64,000 nt of DNA from positions 62,001 through 126,000 of the forward strand of contig NZ_CP042264.1 of the NCBI RefSeq assembly GCF_007855645.1, given 5' to 3'. Below the pieces are notes generated by a model, which saw nothing but the letters and a program-made list of their open reading frames with translations, ran no database searches and was not told the DNA's origin. Made by a program: the position numbers and the translations under genes. Every line of letters starts with the position of its first letter. Position 1 is the first letter of the stretch. The DNA comes from Qingshengfaniella alkalisoli (lineage in GTDB: Bacteria; Pseudomonadota; Alphaproteobacteria; Rhodobacterales; Rhodobacteraceae). Shown here piece after piece: positions 26,062 through 36,041 of this stretch.

Positions 26062-27099
26062 ATGAAAGCTCTGGTTCTGGAAGAAAAGGGCAAGCTGTCC
26101 CTGCGTGATTTCGATATTCCCGGCACCATGGGGCCGCGTGATGTGCGCATCAAGACGCATACGGTTGGGATCTGCGGGTCGGATGTTCATTACTATACAC
26201 ATGGCAAAATCGGGCATTTCGTCGTGAAAGAGCCGATGGTGCTTGGACACGAGGCTGCAGGTACGGTCGTCGCTTGCGGTGACGAAGTGTCGGATCTTAA
26301 GCTCGGAGATCGCGTTTGCATGGAGCCAGGAATTCCCGATACGGACAGCCGGGCCAGCAAGCTCGGGATCTACAACGTCGACCCCGCCGTGCGCTTTTGG
26401 GCGACCCCGCCAGTGCATGGCTGCCTTACGTCGGAGGTGATCCATCCCGCGAGCTTCACCTACAAGCTTCCGGAGAGCGTCAGCTTTGCCGAGGGGGCCA
26501 TGGTGGAACCTTTTGCGATCGGTATGCAAGCAGCCCTTCGCGCCCGGATTCAACCGGGTGATATTGGTGTCGTTTCGGGCGCAGGCCCCATCGGCATGAT
26601 GGTCGCTCTGGCGGCTTTGGCCGGTGGTTGTGCGAAGGTAATCGTGACGGACTTGGCGCAACCCAAGCTGGACATCATCGGTGCGTATGACGGGATCGAT
26701 ACAGTCAACATCCGCGACAAGAGCGCAGCACAGTCTGTCGCGGAAGCAACGGATGGCTGGGGTGCAGATATCGTGTTCGAATGTTCGGGCGCTGCACCGG
26801 CGGTACTTGGAATGCATGAGTTGGCCCGCCCCGGAGGTGCGATCGTGCTTGTAGGGATGCCCGTCGATCCCGTTCCGGTGGATATCGTTGGACTTCAGGC
26901 GAAGGAATTGCGGCTGGAGACGGTATTCCGCTACGCCAATGTCTATGACCGGGCGATTGCGCTGATGGCGTCCGGAAAGGTGGATCTTAGGCCCCTTGTT
27001 TCCGGAACTATTCCGTTCGAGGACAGCATTGCCGGGTTCGACCGGGCCGTGGAAGCGCGCGAAACGGATGTGAAGCTTCAAATCCGGATGCCCGACTAG
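26062..27099 (+). CDS. Zinc-dependent polyol dehydrogenase (xylitol / sorbitol dehydrogenase type)
   Basis: This 345-residue medium-chain dehydrogenase oxidises a polyol to a ketose with NAD. Catalytic zinc ligands are Cys38 in GICGSD and His63-Glu64 in GHEAAG, with Glu near 149 in MVEPF. The NAD fold is GAGPIGMM. The four-cysteine structural zinc loop is absent, as is usual in several bacterial xylitol and sorbitol dehydrogenases. A strong GAGGAGGG site precedes ATG. As the first gene of the polyol region it most likely makes D-xylulose from xylitol or D-fructose from sorbitol; which one is not decidable from sequence. Confidence 0.9.
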   Translation: MKALVLEEKGKLSLRDFDIPGTMGPRDVRIKTHTVGICGSDVHYYTHGKIGHFVVKEPMVLGHEAAGTVVACGDEVSDLKLGDRVCMEPGIPDTDSRASKLGIYNVDPAVRFWATPPVHGCLTSEVIHPASFTYKLPESVSFAEGAMVEPFAIGMQAALRARIQPGDIGVVSGAGPIGMMVALAALAGGCAKVIVTDLAQPKLDIIGAYDGIDTVNIRDKSAAQSVAEATDGWGADIVFECSGAAPAVLGMHELARPGGAIVLVGMPVDPVPVDIVGLQAKELRLETVFRYANVYDRAIALMASGKVDLRPLVSGTIPFEDSIAGFDRAVEARETDVKLQIRMPD

Positions 27100-27391
27100 C
27101 ATGCGCAGGTCCGGTTGGGCCGATGCGGGTGTTGGCCTGACAGGATGCCGTCGCTGCGGTTACGCTAGGCGACACCGCAATCGTGGGCATAAGGGCCTGA
27201 TCGTGGAAACTTTGAATGGTACGGTCTTGCTTGGAGACCTGAATAACGGTTTGAATCCAATAAAGATCACCCCTTATCTTTCGGATGTCATCGAAGAGCT
27301 TACCATTCTGCTGACCATCGACATAGCCCGCGAGGTGCAATCGATCCCAGCATGCACCGACGCATGCACGGTAAACCATGGAGAAATGTGA

Positions 27392-28123
27392 ATGTCTGAA
27401 ACGCTTACTGGCAAGGTCGCCGTCGTCACGGGTGCCGCTTCGGGTATCGGCCTTGCCGCCGTCGAGATGCTTTTGAAAAGTGGCTGCAAGGTTGTCATGG
27501 TGGACCGTGATACCGCCGCTCTCGATACCCTGGTTGCCAGGCTCGGCGACAATGCCGTGCCGCAGGTGACCGATCTGCTGGACTTCGACAGCTGCAACGC
27601 GATGGTCCCGGAGATCCTCGAAAAGGTCGGGCATATCGACATTCTCTACTGCAACGCAGGCAGCTACATCGGTGGCGATATATGGGACACAGATCCGGAA
27701 AGCATTGACCGGATGGTGAACCTGAATGTCAACGCGGTGATGAAGAACATCAACGCCGTCATTCCGCATATGATGGAACGCAAGACGGGCGATATCGTTG
27801 TGACCAACTCCATCGCGGGCCATTTTCCTGCGGAATGGGAGCCGGTCTATTCCGCGTCGAAATGGGCGATCACCAGCTTCATGCAGGGCGTGCGGCGACA
27901 GATGATCCCCTACGGCGTGAAAGTGGCACAAGTGTCACCCGGACCGGTGATTTCCGCACTGCTGGCCGATTGGCCCGAAGAAAACCTGCGCAAGGCCAAG
28001 GAAGCCGGCGCGCTGATGGATCCCGAAGAGGTCGCCGAGGCGCTGGAATTCATGTTGACGCGCAAGCGTGGAGTGACGGTGCGTGACGTCATCATCATGC
28101 CTACCGCTTTCGAGCGGATGTGA
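27392..28123 (+). CDS. rbtD: Ribitol 2-dehydrogenase (SDR family)
   Basis: This 243-residue short-chain dehydrogenase has the cofactor loop GAASGIG, the NAG motif and the catalytic YSASK. Several segments match what I recall of Klebsiella ribitol dehydrogenase: AGSYIGG, the WEPVYSASKWA region, VSPGPVISALLADWP, and the C-terminal VTVRDVIIMP. It should convert ribitol plus NAD to D-ribulose. It starts 292 bases after the previous dehydrogenase with a GGAGAA site. The D-ribulokinase-type kinase that would act next is 8.6 kb downstream. Confidence 0.85.
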   Translation: MSETLTGKVAVVTGAASGIGLAAVEMLLKSGCKVVMVDRDTAALDTLVARLGDNAVPQVTDLLDFDSCNAMVPEILEKVGHIDILYCNAGSYIGGDIWDTDPESIDRMVNLNVNAVMKNINAVIPHMMERKTGDIVVTNSIAGHFPAEWEPVYSASKWAITSFMQGVRRQMIPYGVKVAQVSPGPVISALLADWPEENLRKAKEAGALMDPEEVAEALEFMLTRKRGVTVRDVIIMPTAFERM

Positions 28124-28142
28124 ACCTTGTGGCGGCGCCCCG

Positions 28143-28256
28143 TCTCCTCCCCTCTGGGATGCGGTCTGTCAGTCGATCTGTGATCTGGTGGCGGCAGGTG
28201 GTATTGACCCTGCCGATTGGAAGGCCTGTACAGTGATTGCGAGGCTGCGAGTGTAA
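28143..28256 (+). pseudogene. Possible remnant of an FGGY-family kinase
   Basis: Just after rbtD, one frame reads PLWDAVCQSICDLVAAGG then IDPADWKACTVI before a stop at 28254-28256. This resembles the segment of FGGY kinases just before the DATCSLV motif; the intact kinase at 36732 has VWAAVCEAVQQAV at residues 51-63. The rest of a kinase is absent. Because rbtD and a ribulokinase gene are normally adjacent, a decayed kinase here is plausible. The match is short, so confidence is limited. Confidence 0.4.
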
Positions 28257-28461
28257 CAGAGACGAGATAAGCTTTCGGCGCTCTTTGTCGCGAGTTTCCG
28301 TCAGACGCATGCCTGCGACCGGGGTATCGGTAACGCTTGACGCGGCTCGTTATGATGCATTCCTTGCGTTCGTTCCACGAGTTCGCTCGCGAAATGCGCG
28401 GGTAGATACAGGCAAGTGCCAACTGAGGATCGGGCTGCGGCTCAATCAAAGGAAGAAATTC

Positions 28462-29187
28462 ATGCAGTTTTCGGACAAGACAGTTATCATCACCGGCGCG
28501 GGCAAAGGCATAGGTCGAGCCTGCGCGCATATCATGGCCGCCCGTGGTGCAAATGTTGTGGCATTGACACGCACCCGGGCAGATCTCGACACGCTCTACT
28601 CGGAGATCGGAAGTCGCGGAATACAAGTTGATCTTGCGGACGTTGCGGCCACTCGCGCGGCGATGGCGGATGCCGGACGCGCCGACTTTCTTATCAATTC
28701 CGCGGGTGTCAATATATTGGAATCTGTTTTCGACCTGACTGATGATGGTTATGAGGCGGTCATGGGCGTCAATTTGCGCGCAGCGCTGATTACCTGTCAG
28801 GAATTCGCACGCATGCGAATGGCGGCGGGTGGCGGCGGAGCCATCGTAAACATCACATCGATCGCAGGTCATCGGGGGTTTCCGGATCACCTATCATACG
28901 CCGCTTCGAAAGCTGGTCTCGAAGGCGCAAGCCGGGTGATGGCCAAAGAACTCGGTCCGCACGGGATTCGGGTGAACTGCGTGGCCCCTACGATCACACT
29001 GACTGAACTTGCCGCGGCCGCATGGGCGGACCCAACGAAGTCCGAGCCTATGATGGTGCGCCACCCTCTGGAACGATTTGCGGATGCAGAAGACATCGCC
29101 GAGAGCATCGCGATGCTCCTTTCAGAGGATTCCAAGATGATGACGGGAGCAGTGCTTCCGGTCGACGGTGGCTTCTTGGCCGTTTAA
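28462..29187 (+). CDS. L-xylulose reductase-like short-chain dehydrogenase
   Basis: This is a 241-residue SDR. The GAGKGIG cofactor loop, the TRTRADLD stretch after strand 2 (the arginines favour NADP), the AAVNS-type INSAGV motif, catalytic YAASK and C-terminal LPVDGGFLAV closely follow the pattern of dicarbonyl/L-xylulose reductases (DCXR). These interconvert xylitol and L-xylulose. The start at 28462 has AAAGGAAGAAATTC upstream; the frame is open to 28237 but that part shows no fold. It sits between rbtD and the SorC regulator in the polyol region. Confidence 0.82.
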   Translation: MQFSDKTVIITGAGKGIGRACAHIMAARGANVVALTRTRADLDTLYSEIGSRGIQVDLADVAATRAAMADAGRADFLINSAGVNILESVFDLTDDGYEAVMGVNLRAALITCQEFARMRMAAGGGGAIVNITSIAGHRGFPDHLSYAASKAGLEGASRVMAKELGPHGIRVNCVAPTITLTELAAAAWADPTKSEPMMVRHPLERFADAEDIAESIAMLLSEDSKMMTGAVLPVDGGFLAV

Positions 29188-29313
29188 CCTGACTATGCGG
29201 AGACGATCGCGCTTGTATTCCGATCCGCTATCGCTGTCTTTATGTTAATGAGAGCAGGGATTATCCAAGAGAGCAGTACATAATGTGCGCCATTCTGGCC
29301 ATCAGGAGATAGT

Positions 29314-30255
29314 ATGCAAGGTAAGGCCAAGAGACTGGATGACGCCGCGCGGGCGGGTTGGCTTTATTATATTGCAGGTAACACGCAGGACGAGATTGCG
29401 TCGAAGCTGGGTGTGTCGCGCCAATCCGCACAGCGCCTTGTAGCGCAAGCGATGCAGTCTGGGATGGTCAAGGTGCGCATCGATCATCCGATCGCGAATT
29501 GCCTATCGCTCGCCCGTGAACTTGTCGACCGGTTCGATCTTGAGGATAGCGAAGTTGTGCCGACCGACCCGGCCTCTGACGATGCAACGCTGGGCGTGGC
29601 GGAGGCGACAGCGGATGACATGGAAAGCTGGTTGTCACGCCCGGAGCCGATCACGATGGCGCTGGGGACGGGGCGAACGCTTCGGGCGGCGGTGGCCTGT
29701 CTGCCCCATCTGGACTGCGCGCAGCATCGGATCGTTTCGCTGACGGGTAATATATCGCCGGATGGATCGACGGCACATTACAACGTCATTTTCAGTGTTG
29801 CGGACATTGTCAGTGCCCGGACCTTTCCAGTGCCACTGCCAGTGATTGCGAGCTCACCCGAAGAACGCGACATGCTGCAGTCCCAGCCAATGGTGAGGGC
29901 AACCTTCCGGCTTGCACAAGATGCAGATGTGGCCTTCATCGGTATCGGAGAAATGGGTCCGAACGCGCCGCTCGTGAAGGACGGGTTCATTACGGTGCAA
30001 GACGCGAATGACCTCTGTGCCAGCGGAGTAGTTGGAGAAATCCTCGGTTGGGTCTTCGACGAGAAAGGCGCATTCATTCAAGGCGCAACGAATCTACGCG
30101 TTGCGTCGGCTCCAGTGCCCTCTCCGAACAGGTCAAAGGTCATTGCCGTAGCCAAAGGTAACCAGAAAATTTCAGCAATTCGCGCCGCTTTGAAGGGGAA
30201 CCTCGTGAGCAAGTTGATTACAGATGAAGCAACCGCGCTGGCACTTCTGAAATAG
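29314..30255 (+). CDS. SorC/DeoR-type sugar-binding transcriptional regulator
   Basis: This 313-residue regulator has an N-terminal helix-turn-helix (about residues 22-45, NTQDEIASKLGVSRQSAQRL) and a C-terminal SorC effector domain with the ALGTGRTLRAAV and GEILGWVFDEKG segments that bind phosphorylated sugars in relatives. An AGGAGA site precedes ATG. It lies directly upstream of the smo importer, separated by a terminator and a promoter, so it is the likely controller of the polyol genes, with a ketose or its phosphate as inducer. Confidence 0.9.
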   Translation: MQGKAKRLDDAARAGWLYYIAGNTQDEIASKLGVSRQSAQRLVAQAMQSGMVKVRIDHPIANCLSLARELVDRFDLEDSEVVPTDPASDDATLGVAEATADDMESWLSRPEPITMALGTGRTLRAAVACLPHLDCAQHRIVSLTGNISPDGSTAHYNVIFSVADIVSARTFPVPLPVIASSPEERDMLQSQPMVRATFRLAQDADVAFIGIGEMGPNAPLVKDGFITVQDANDLCASGVVGEILGWVFDEKGAFIQGATNLRVASAPVPSPNRSKVIAVAKGNQKISAIRAALKGNLVSKLITDEATALALLK

Positions 30256-30293
30256 AATAGAATTAAGAACAAAGGTTTAGGTGATCATGGTCT

Positions 30294-30320
30294 CCGTCGC
30301 TGCAAAGCGGCGGCTTTTTT
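30294..30320 (+). terminator. Rho-independent terminator after the SorC regulator
   Basis: A 7-bp stem (CCGTCGC 30294-30300 with GCGGCGG 30307-30313, one G-T pair, loop TGCAAA) is followed by C and six T residues. It ends the regulator transcript just before the smo promoter. Confidence 0.85.
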
Positions 30321-30322
30321 GA

Positions 30323-30351
30323 TTGACAATATTGCATCTCCGAAGTGAATA
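30323..30351 (+). promoter_or_regulatory. Putative promoter of the smo-mtlK operon
   Basis: TTGACA at 30323-30328 directly follows the terminator; 17 bases later lies TGAATA, within the AT-rich TGAATATAT stretch (30346-30354). The receptor start codon is about 50 bases further on. The -35 box is perfect; the -10 box is weak, as expected for a promoter needing activation. Confidence 0.5.
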
Positions 30352-30400
30352 TATGCCCCATAGAATAGCAAATGCCCACTTGATGGTTTGGGAGGATCTC

Positions 30401-31726
30401 ATGACATTCAAAGCAAAGTCCCTGTACGGGGCGTGCGCGGCAATGGCGCTGGCGACCGGCGCTTCGGCGCAGGACACCACGCTGACGATTGCCACGGTGA
30501 ACAATGGCGACATGATCCGCATGCAAGGGCTGACCGCGGACTTCGCCACGAAGCATCCCGATATCGCGCTCGAATGGGTGACGCTGGAAGAAAACGTCCT
30601 GCGTCAGCGTGTGACAACCGACATCGCGACGGGTGGCGGGCAGTACGATGTGCTGACCATCGGCAATTACGAAGTGCCGATCTGGGCGCGACAGGACTGG
30701 CTGACGCCGCTTGAAGGTATGCCGGAAGGCTACGATGCTGACGACATCCTGCCCGCGATCGCCGGTGGTCTGTCGGTAGATGGCACGCTCTACGCGGCCC
30801 CGTTCTACGGCGAAAGCGCGATGGTGATGTATCGCACCGACCTGGCCGAAGCCGCCGGGATCGACATGCCCGACCAGCCGACTTGGACTGATATCAAGGC
30901 CGCGGCAGAGGCGATGACCGATGAAGAAGCGGGCATTTACGGCATCTGCCTGCGCGGGAAGCCGGGCTGGGGTGAAAACATGGCCTTCATCACGGCGATG
31001 TCCAACAGCTACGGCGCGCGCTGGTTTGATGGCGATTGGAACGCGCAGTTCGACAGCCCGGAATGGAACGCGACGCTGACGGATTATCTGGATCTGATGA
31101 ACAATTACGGCCCACCGGGTGCATCGTCGAACGGGTTCAACGAAAATCTTTCGCTGTTCCAGCAAGGCAAATGCGGCATGTGGATCGACGCAACCGTGGC
31201 AGCCAGCTTTGTGACGGATGCGGATGATTCCACCGTTGCCGACAGCGTCGGCTTCGCGCAGTTCCCGAACAAGGAAGGCGTGGACAATCACGGCAACTGG
31301 CTGTGGTCGTGGAACCTTGCCATTCCCGCTTCGACGGACGCGCCGGATGCGGCAAAGGCGTTCGTGGCCTGGGCGACCAGCAAGGACTACACCGCACTTG
31401 TTGCGCAGGAAGAAGGCTGGTCAGCCGCACCTCCGGGAACGCGGACATCGCTTTATGAAAACGTGGACTACCAGGCCGAGGCACCATTTGCCGAAATGAC
31501 CCTGAACTCCATCAACGCGGTCGATACGACCAAGCCGTCGGTACAGGAAATTCCGTATACCGGGGCGCAGTTCGTCGCGATCCCGGAATTCCAGGGGATT
31601 GGTACGGCGGTCGGACAGATCTTCTCTGCCGCGCTGGCGGGTCAGATGGATGTGGATCAGGCATTGCAATCCGCGCAGCAACAAACCCAGCGCGAGATGG
31701 ATCGCGCGGGGTATCACGACAAGTAA
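30401..31726 (+). CDS. smoE: Polyol (sorbitol/mannitol) ABC importer substrate-binding protein
   Basis: This is a 441-residue periplasmic receptor of the CUT1 family. The signal peptide MTFKAKSLYGACAAM... ends at GASAQ (about residue 23). The mature protein begins DTTLTIATVNNGDMIRMQG and carries EWVTLEENVLRQRVTTDIATGGGQYD, a pattern I associate with SmoE/mannitol-binding proteins of Rhodobacteraceae. GGGAGGATCTC precedes the start at 30401. It is the first gene of the importer operon, and a strong 3' hairpin follows. Confidence 0.88.
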   Translation: MTFKAKSLYGACAAMALATGASAQDTTLTIATVNNGDMIRMQGLTADFATKHPDIALEWVTLEENVLRQRVTTDIATGGGQYDVLTIGNYEVPIWARQDWLTPLEGMPEGYDADDILPAIAGGLSVDGTLYAAPFYGESAMVMYRTDLAEAAGIDMPDQPTWTDIKAAAEAMTDEEAGIYGICLRGKPGWGENMAFITAMSNSYGARWFDGDWNAQFDSPEWNATLTDYLDLMNNYGPPGASSNGFNENLSLFQQGKCGMWIDATVAASFVTDADDSTVADSVGFAQFPNKEGVDNHGNWLWSWNLAIPASTDAPDAAKAFVAWATSKDYTALVAQEEGWSAAPPGTRTSLYENVDYQAEAPFAEMTLNSINAVDTTKPSVQEIPYTGAQFVAIPEFQGIGTAVGQIFSAALAGQMDVDQALQSAQQQTQREMDRAGYHDK

Positions 31727-31751
31727 AGCTTCTCCTTCCTGCTTTGCTCCC

Positions 31752-31782
31752 GTTGCAGGGGTGGTGTCTCCATCCCTGCAAC
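31752..31782 (+). other. Strong intercistronic stem-loop between smoE and smoF
   Basis: Arms 31752-31764 and 31770-31782 pair over 13 bp (GTTGCAGGGGTGG with CCATCCCTGCAAC, one G-T pair) around a 5-base loop TGTCT. No T run follows, so it is unlikely to be a full terminator. Its position after the receptor gene fits a 3' mRNA-protecting or attenuating element that lets receptor mRNA exceed permease mRNA. Confidence 0.75.
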
Positions 31783-31817
31783 CTAACCCACCACCGATCT
31801 GACCGGAGAGCCACATC

Positions 31818-32690
31818 ATGGCGACCGAGCACTCACGGGCCGCAGCCCGGATCATGATATCGCCTGCCGTCATCCTGTTGCTGCTCTGGATGATCGTGCC
31901 GCTGGGAATGACACTGTATTTCTCGTTCCTGCGCTTCAACCTGCTGATGCCGGGCATGGAGGAATGGACAGGTTTCGAAAATTACCGCTACTTCCTGTCG
32001 GACCCGGCTTTTTCCACGGCGCTGATCAACACGCTGCTTCTGGTTGGCGGTGTTCTGCTGATCACCGTGATCGGCGGGACTCTTCTGGCGCTGCTGCTGG
32101 ATCAGGATTTCTTCGGCCAGGGGGTGGTGCGCATCCTGACGATTGCGCCCTTCTTCGTGATGCCGACGGTATCGGCGCTGGTGTTCAAGAACATGTTCAT
32201 GAACCCCGTGAACGGCTTGTTCGCCCATATCGCCGGCGTATTTGGGATGGAGCCGATCGACTGGCTGTCCCAGATCCCGCTTCTGTCGATCACGCTGATG
32301 GTATCCTGGACCTGGCTGCCTTTCGCGACGCTGATCCTGTTGACGGCGCTGCAATCGCTGGACCGTGAACAGATCGAGGCGTCCGAGATGGACGGCGCCG
32401 GGCCGTTTTCGCGCTTCTTTTATATCATCGTACCCCATCTGTCGCGGGCGGGAACGGTCGTGATCCTGATCGAAACGATCTTCCTGCTTTCGGTCTTCGC
32501 CGAGATCCTGGTGACGACGAATGGCGGGCCGGGTAACGCTTCAACCAACCTGACCTATCTGGTCTACGCGGAATCGCTGCTGCGCTTCGACGTGGGCACG
32601 GGTGCTGCCGGCGGCGTGGTCGCCATCATCCTCGCAAACATCGTGGCCATCTTCCTGATGCGGATGATCGGCAAGAACCTGGACGCGTGA
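31818..32690 (+). CDS. smoF: Polyol ABC importer permease (SmoF type)
   Basis: This is a 290-residue CUT1 permease with six helices and an EAA-type loop EASEMDGAGPFSRFFYIIVP. A GGAGAGCCACATC ribosome region precedes ATG. It follows the receptor gene and touches the second permease gene (one-base gap), so the three are co-expressed. Confidence 0.9.
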   Translation: MATEHSRAAARIMISPAVILLLLWMIVPLGMTLYFSFLRFNLLMPGMEEWTGFENYRYFLSDPAFSTALINTLLLVGGVLLITVIGGTLLALLLDQDFFGQGVVRILTIAPFFVMPTVSALVFKNMFMNPVNGLFAHIAGVFGMEPIDWLSQIPLLSITLMVSWTWLPFATLILLTALQSLDREQIEASEMDGAGPFSRFFYIIVPHLSRAGTVVILIETIFLLSVFAEILVTTNGGPGNASTNLTYLVYAESLLRFDVGTGAAGGVVAIILANIVAIFLMRMIGKNLDA

Positions 32691-32691
32691 C

Positions 32692-33522
32692 ATGGCCCGT
32701 AAAGTCAAGAAATCCCGCAAGCTCTTCGTAACCGCCCTGGCATGGATCATCGCGTTGACGCTGTTCTTCCCGGTGCTGTGGACAGTGCTGACCAGCTTCA
32801 AGACCGAAGCCGAAGCCGTCGCGTCCCCTCCCTCCTTCCTGTTCTTCGACTGGACGCTGGAAAACTACGCGGCGGTGCAGGAACGGTCGGACTATGGGCG
32901 GCACTTCATGAATTCGGTGGTGATCTCGGTCGGTTCCACCATGCTTGGACTGATCATCGCCGTTCCCGCCGCATGGGCCATGGCCTTCGTGCCGGGCAAG
33001 CGCACCAAGGATGTGCTGATGTGGATGCTATCCACCAAGATGCTGCCGCCCGTGGGGGTGTTGATCCCGATCTATCTGATCTTTCGCGACATCGGCCTTC
33101 TGGATACGCGCATCGGGTTGGTGATCGTGCTGATGCTGATCAACCTGCCGATCATCGTCTGGATGCTTTACACTTATTTCAAGGAAATCCCGGGCGAGAT
33201 CCTTGAAGCGGCGCGCATGGACGGCGCCAGTCTGCGTAATGAAATTATCTATGTGCTGACCCCGATGGCCGTGCCGGGGATCGCGTCGACCCTTCTTCTG
33301 AACATCATCCTGGCTTGGAACGAAGCCTTCTGGACGCTCAACCTGACGGCGGCGAAGGCTGCCCCGTTGACGGCCTTCATCGCGAGCTATTCCAGCCCGG
33401 AAGGACTGTTCTATGCCAAGCTCAGCGCCGCCTCGACGATGGCCATTGCGCCGATCATGGTGATGGGCTGGTTCAGCCAGAAACAACTCGTGCGCGGCCT
33501 GACCTTCGGCGCGGTTAAATAA
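32692..33522 (+). CDS. smoG: Polyol ABC importer permease (SmoG type)
   Basis: This is a 276-residue CUT1 permease with six helices and the EAA loop [20 protein letters not shown]. It starts one base after smoF and ends 11 bases before the ATPase gene. Seen with SmoF and SmoK it completes the polyol importer. Confidence 0.9.
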   Translation: MARKVKKSRKLFVTALAWIIALTLFFPVLWTVLTSFKTEAEAVASPPSFLFFDWTLENYAAVQERSDYGRHFMNSVVISVGSTMLGLIIAVPAAWAMAFVPGKRTKDVLMWMLSTKMLPPVGVLIPIYLIFRDIGLLDTRIGLVIVLMLINLPIIVWMLYTYFKEIPGEILEAARMDGASLRNEIIYVLTPMAVPGIASTLLLNIILAWNEAFWTLNLTAAKAAPLTAFIASYSSPEGLFYAKLSAASTMAIAPIMVMGWFSQKQLVRGLTFGAVK

Positions 33523-33533
33523 GGACAAGATCT

Positions 33534-34532
33534 ATGGGACGCATCACGCTGAAACAGATCACCAAGAAATTCGGTGACAAGGAGGTCATCCCGCCGCTGG
33601 ACCTTCAGATCAACGACGGCGAGTTCGTAGTGTTCGTTGGCCCGTCAGGCTGCGGCAAGTCAACGCTGCTGCGCCTGATCGCGGGGTTGGAGGACGTTAC
33701 ATCGGGAGAGATCGAAATCGACGGGCAGCCCGCGACCGAATTGCCGCCAGCGCGTCGCGGCCTGGCGATGGTGTTCCAGTCCTACGCGCTTTATCCGCAT
33801 ATGTCGGTACGCAAGAACATCGCCTTTCCGCTGAAGATGGCCGGGGCCGACAAAGCGGAGATCGCCAGCAAGGTGGAGGGTGCGGCCAAGGTTCTGAACC
33901 TCACTGATTATCTGGAAAATCGTCCGGGTCAGCTTTCGGGTGGGCAGCGTCAGCGCGTCGCCATTGGCCGCGCGATTGTCCGCGAACCTGCAGCCTTCCT
34001 GTTCGATGAACCGCTTTCAAACCTGGACGCGGCGCTTCGCGTCAATATGCGGGCTGAGATTTCCGAACTGCACCAGCAGCTTGACACGACGATGGTGTAT
34101 GTCACGCATGATCAGGTCGAGGCCATGACGATGGCCGACAAGATCGTCGTCCTGCAAGCAGGCGTCATCGAACAGGTCGGATCGCCGCTGGATCTCTACA
34201 ACCATCCGCAGAACCTGTTCGTCGCGGGTTTCATCGGCTCGCCCAAGATGAACTTCATCACCGGGGACGAAGCGCGCAAGCGCGGGGCGGATACAATCGG
34301 TGTGCGTCCCGAACATATTACCATGTCGAAGGACGGGGGCGACTGGGCCGGGACCGTCGGGCTGGGGGAACATCTGGGTTCCGACACGTTTTTGCGCGTT
34401 CAAAGCGAGCATGGGGAGTTGATCGTCCGCACCATCGGTGACTTTCCGGTCAAGCATGGCGACAAGGTCTTCATGACCCCCGATCCCGCACGCATCCACA
34501 AATTCGACGCGCAAGGGCTGGCAATCGCCTGA
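33534..34532 (+). CDS. smoK: Polyol ABC importer ATP-binding protein
   Basis: This is a 332-residue ATPase. Walker [10 protein letters not shown] near 37-45, the signature LSGGQRQRV, Walker [12 protein letters not shown] and TMVYVTHDQ are intact. A shortened MalK-type regulatory domain forms the last 100 residues. In Rhodobacter sphaeroides smoK is followed by the sorbitol dehydrogenase smoS; here mtlK follows directly. Confidence 0.9.
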   Translation: MGRITLKQITKKFGDKEVIPPLDLQINDGEFVVFVGPSGCGKSTLLRLIAGLEDVTSGEIEIDGQPATELPPARRGLAMVFQSYALYPHMSVRKNIAFPLKMAGADKAEIASKVEGAAKVLNLTDYLENRPGQLSGGQRQRVAIGRAIVREPAAFLFDEPLSNLDAALRVNMRAEISELHQQLDTTMVYVTHDQVEAMTMADKIVVLQAGVIEQVGSPLDLYNHPQNLFVAGFIGSPKMNFITGDEARKRGADTIGVRPEHITMSKDGGDWAGTVGLGEHLGSDTFLRVQSEHGELIVRTIGDFPVKHGDKVFMTPDPARIHKFDAQGLAIA

Positions 34533-34559
34533 TCCGAGCTGACGACAAGGACTTAGACC

Positions 34560-36038
34560 GTGCCAACCAAACTATCGCTGTCCACCCTCGATGATCTGTC
34601 CGACAAGGTCGCCCGCCCGAATTACGCGCGGGAGGATCTGAGCGCGGGGATCGTCCATATCGGGGTCGGCAATTTTCACCGCGCACATCAGGCGGTATAT
34701 CTTGACCGGCTGTTCTCTACCGGGTGCGACCACGACTGGGCGATCATCGGTGCCGGGATCATGCCCGGCGATGCCGCGATGCGCGAAAGGCTTGCGGCGC
34801 AGGATTACCTGACCACGGTGGTCGAACAAAGCGCGGATGTTGAGGCGGCGTGCGTCACCGGGCCGATGATCGACTTCCTGCCCGTCGGCGATACAGGGGC
34901 GATCATAGACGCCCTGTGCCGCCCGGAGATCAGGATCGCATCGCTGACCATCACGGAGGGCGGCTATTTTGTCGATGCGGGAACCGGGCATTTCGATCCG
35001 GGCCATCCCGCGATCGTCGCCGATGTGGTGGCCGGGGACAGGCCCGGAACCGTGTTCGGTGTGCTCGTAACTGCGCTGCGTATCCGCCGTGAACGGGACA
35101 TCCCGCCCTTTACCGTCATGAGTTGCGACAACCTTCCGCATAACGGGCGCGTGTGCTTCGAGGCGGTGACGGGTCTGGCGCGCCTGATTGATCCGGAACT
35201 GGCGGACTGGATTGTTGAGAACGTGGCATTTCCAAACGGAATGGTGGACAGGATTACCCCGGCAACCGGCGAACGCGAAAGGCGGATCACGTCGGAAAAC
35301 TTCGGGATCTCCGATGGCTGGCCGGTGTTTTGCGAAGATTTCATCCAGTGGGTGCTTGAGGACAAGTTCACGATGGGGCGCCCCGCGCTCGAAGCGGTGG
35401 GTGTTCAGTTCGTTCCTGATGTCACGCCCTATGAGATGATGAAAATCCGCATCCTGAACGGCGGGCATGCGGTCATCGCCTATCCCGCTGGGTTGCTGGA
35501 TATTCACTTCGTGCATGAAGCGATGGAAGATCCGCTGATCGCTGCGTTTCTTGACAAGATCGAGGCCGACGAGATCATCCCGCAGGTGCCGCCGGTTCCC
35601 GATACCGATCTGGACGGTTACTACCGTATCATCCGGACGCGCTTTGCCAATCCCAAGATCGGCGACACGGTGCGGCGGCTGTGCCTTGACGGGTCGAACA
35701 GGCAGCCGAAATTCATCATTCCGACCATTCGCGACCGGATCGCTGAGGGGCGCGATGTCCGGGGGCTGGCGCTGGGATCGGCGCTTTGGTGTCGCTATTG
35801 CCATGGCGAAACCGAAAGCGGCGCTGTGATCGCGCCCAATGACCCCAATTGGGATCGCCTGGTTGCAGCTGCGCGCGCGGCCAGGACGGACCCGGCAGCG
35901 TGGCTGGCAATGGACGACATCTATGGCTCACTCGGGCAATCTGCGCCATTCAGGGACGAATTTTCGCGTGCGGTTCGCGCGTTATGGGCCGATGGTACCC
36001 GTGCGGTGCTTGAAAGCTACGTAAAGGGAATCTGGTGA
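34560..36038 (+). CDS. mtlK: Mannitol 2-dehydrogenase (polyol-specific long-chain dehydrogenase)
   Basis: This 492-residue enzyme oxidises D-mannitol (often also D-arabinitol or sorbitol) to the ketose with NAD. The Rossmann region starts at GIVHIGVGNFHRAHQAVYLD. The catalytic K-x4-N-x3-H pattern of the family is visible in KIRILNGGHAVIAYPAG. The start codon is GTG with AAGGA upstream; no ATG is near. It follows smoK by 27 bases in the smo operon. Confidence 0.92.
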   Translation: MPTKLSLSTLDDLSDKVARPNYAREDLSAGIVHIGVGNFHRAHQAVYLDRLFSTGCDHDWAIIGAGIMPGDAAMRERLAAQDYLTTVVEQSADVEAACVTGPMIDFLPVGDTGAIIDALCRPEIRIASLTITEGGYFVDAGTGHFDPGHPAIVADVVAGDRPGTVFGVLVTALRIRRERDIPPFTVMSCDNLPHNGRVCFEAVTGLARLIDPELADWIVENVAFPNGMVDRITPATGERERRITSENFGISDGWPVFCEDFIQWVLEDKFTMGRPALEAVGVQFVPDVTPYEMMKIRILNGGHAVIAYPAGLLDIHFVHEAMEDPLIAAFLDKIEADEIIPQVPPVPDTDLDGYYRIIRTRFANPKIGDTVRRLCLDGSNRQPKFIIPTIRDRIAEGRDVRGLALGSALWCRYCHGETESGAVIAPNDPNWDRLVAAARAARTDPAAWLAMDDIYGSLGQSAPFRDEFSRAVRALWADGTRAVLESYVKGIW

Positions 36039-36041
36039 CGG

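Noticed and set aside
26035-27102. Open frame of 355 codons on the - strand
   Set aside because: It is opposite the polyol dehydrogenase, which has clear zinc and NAD motifs; the antisense product resembles nothing.
27100-27391. Possible gene in the 292-base gap before rbtD
   Set aside because: A frame ending just before rbtD is open for 96 codons but has no ribosome site or recognisable family; it is treated as leader DNA.
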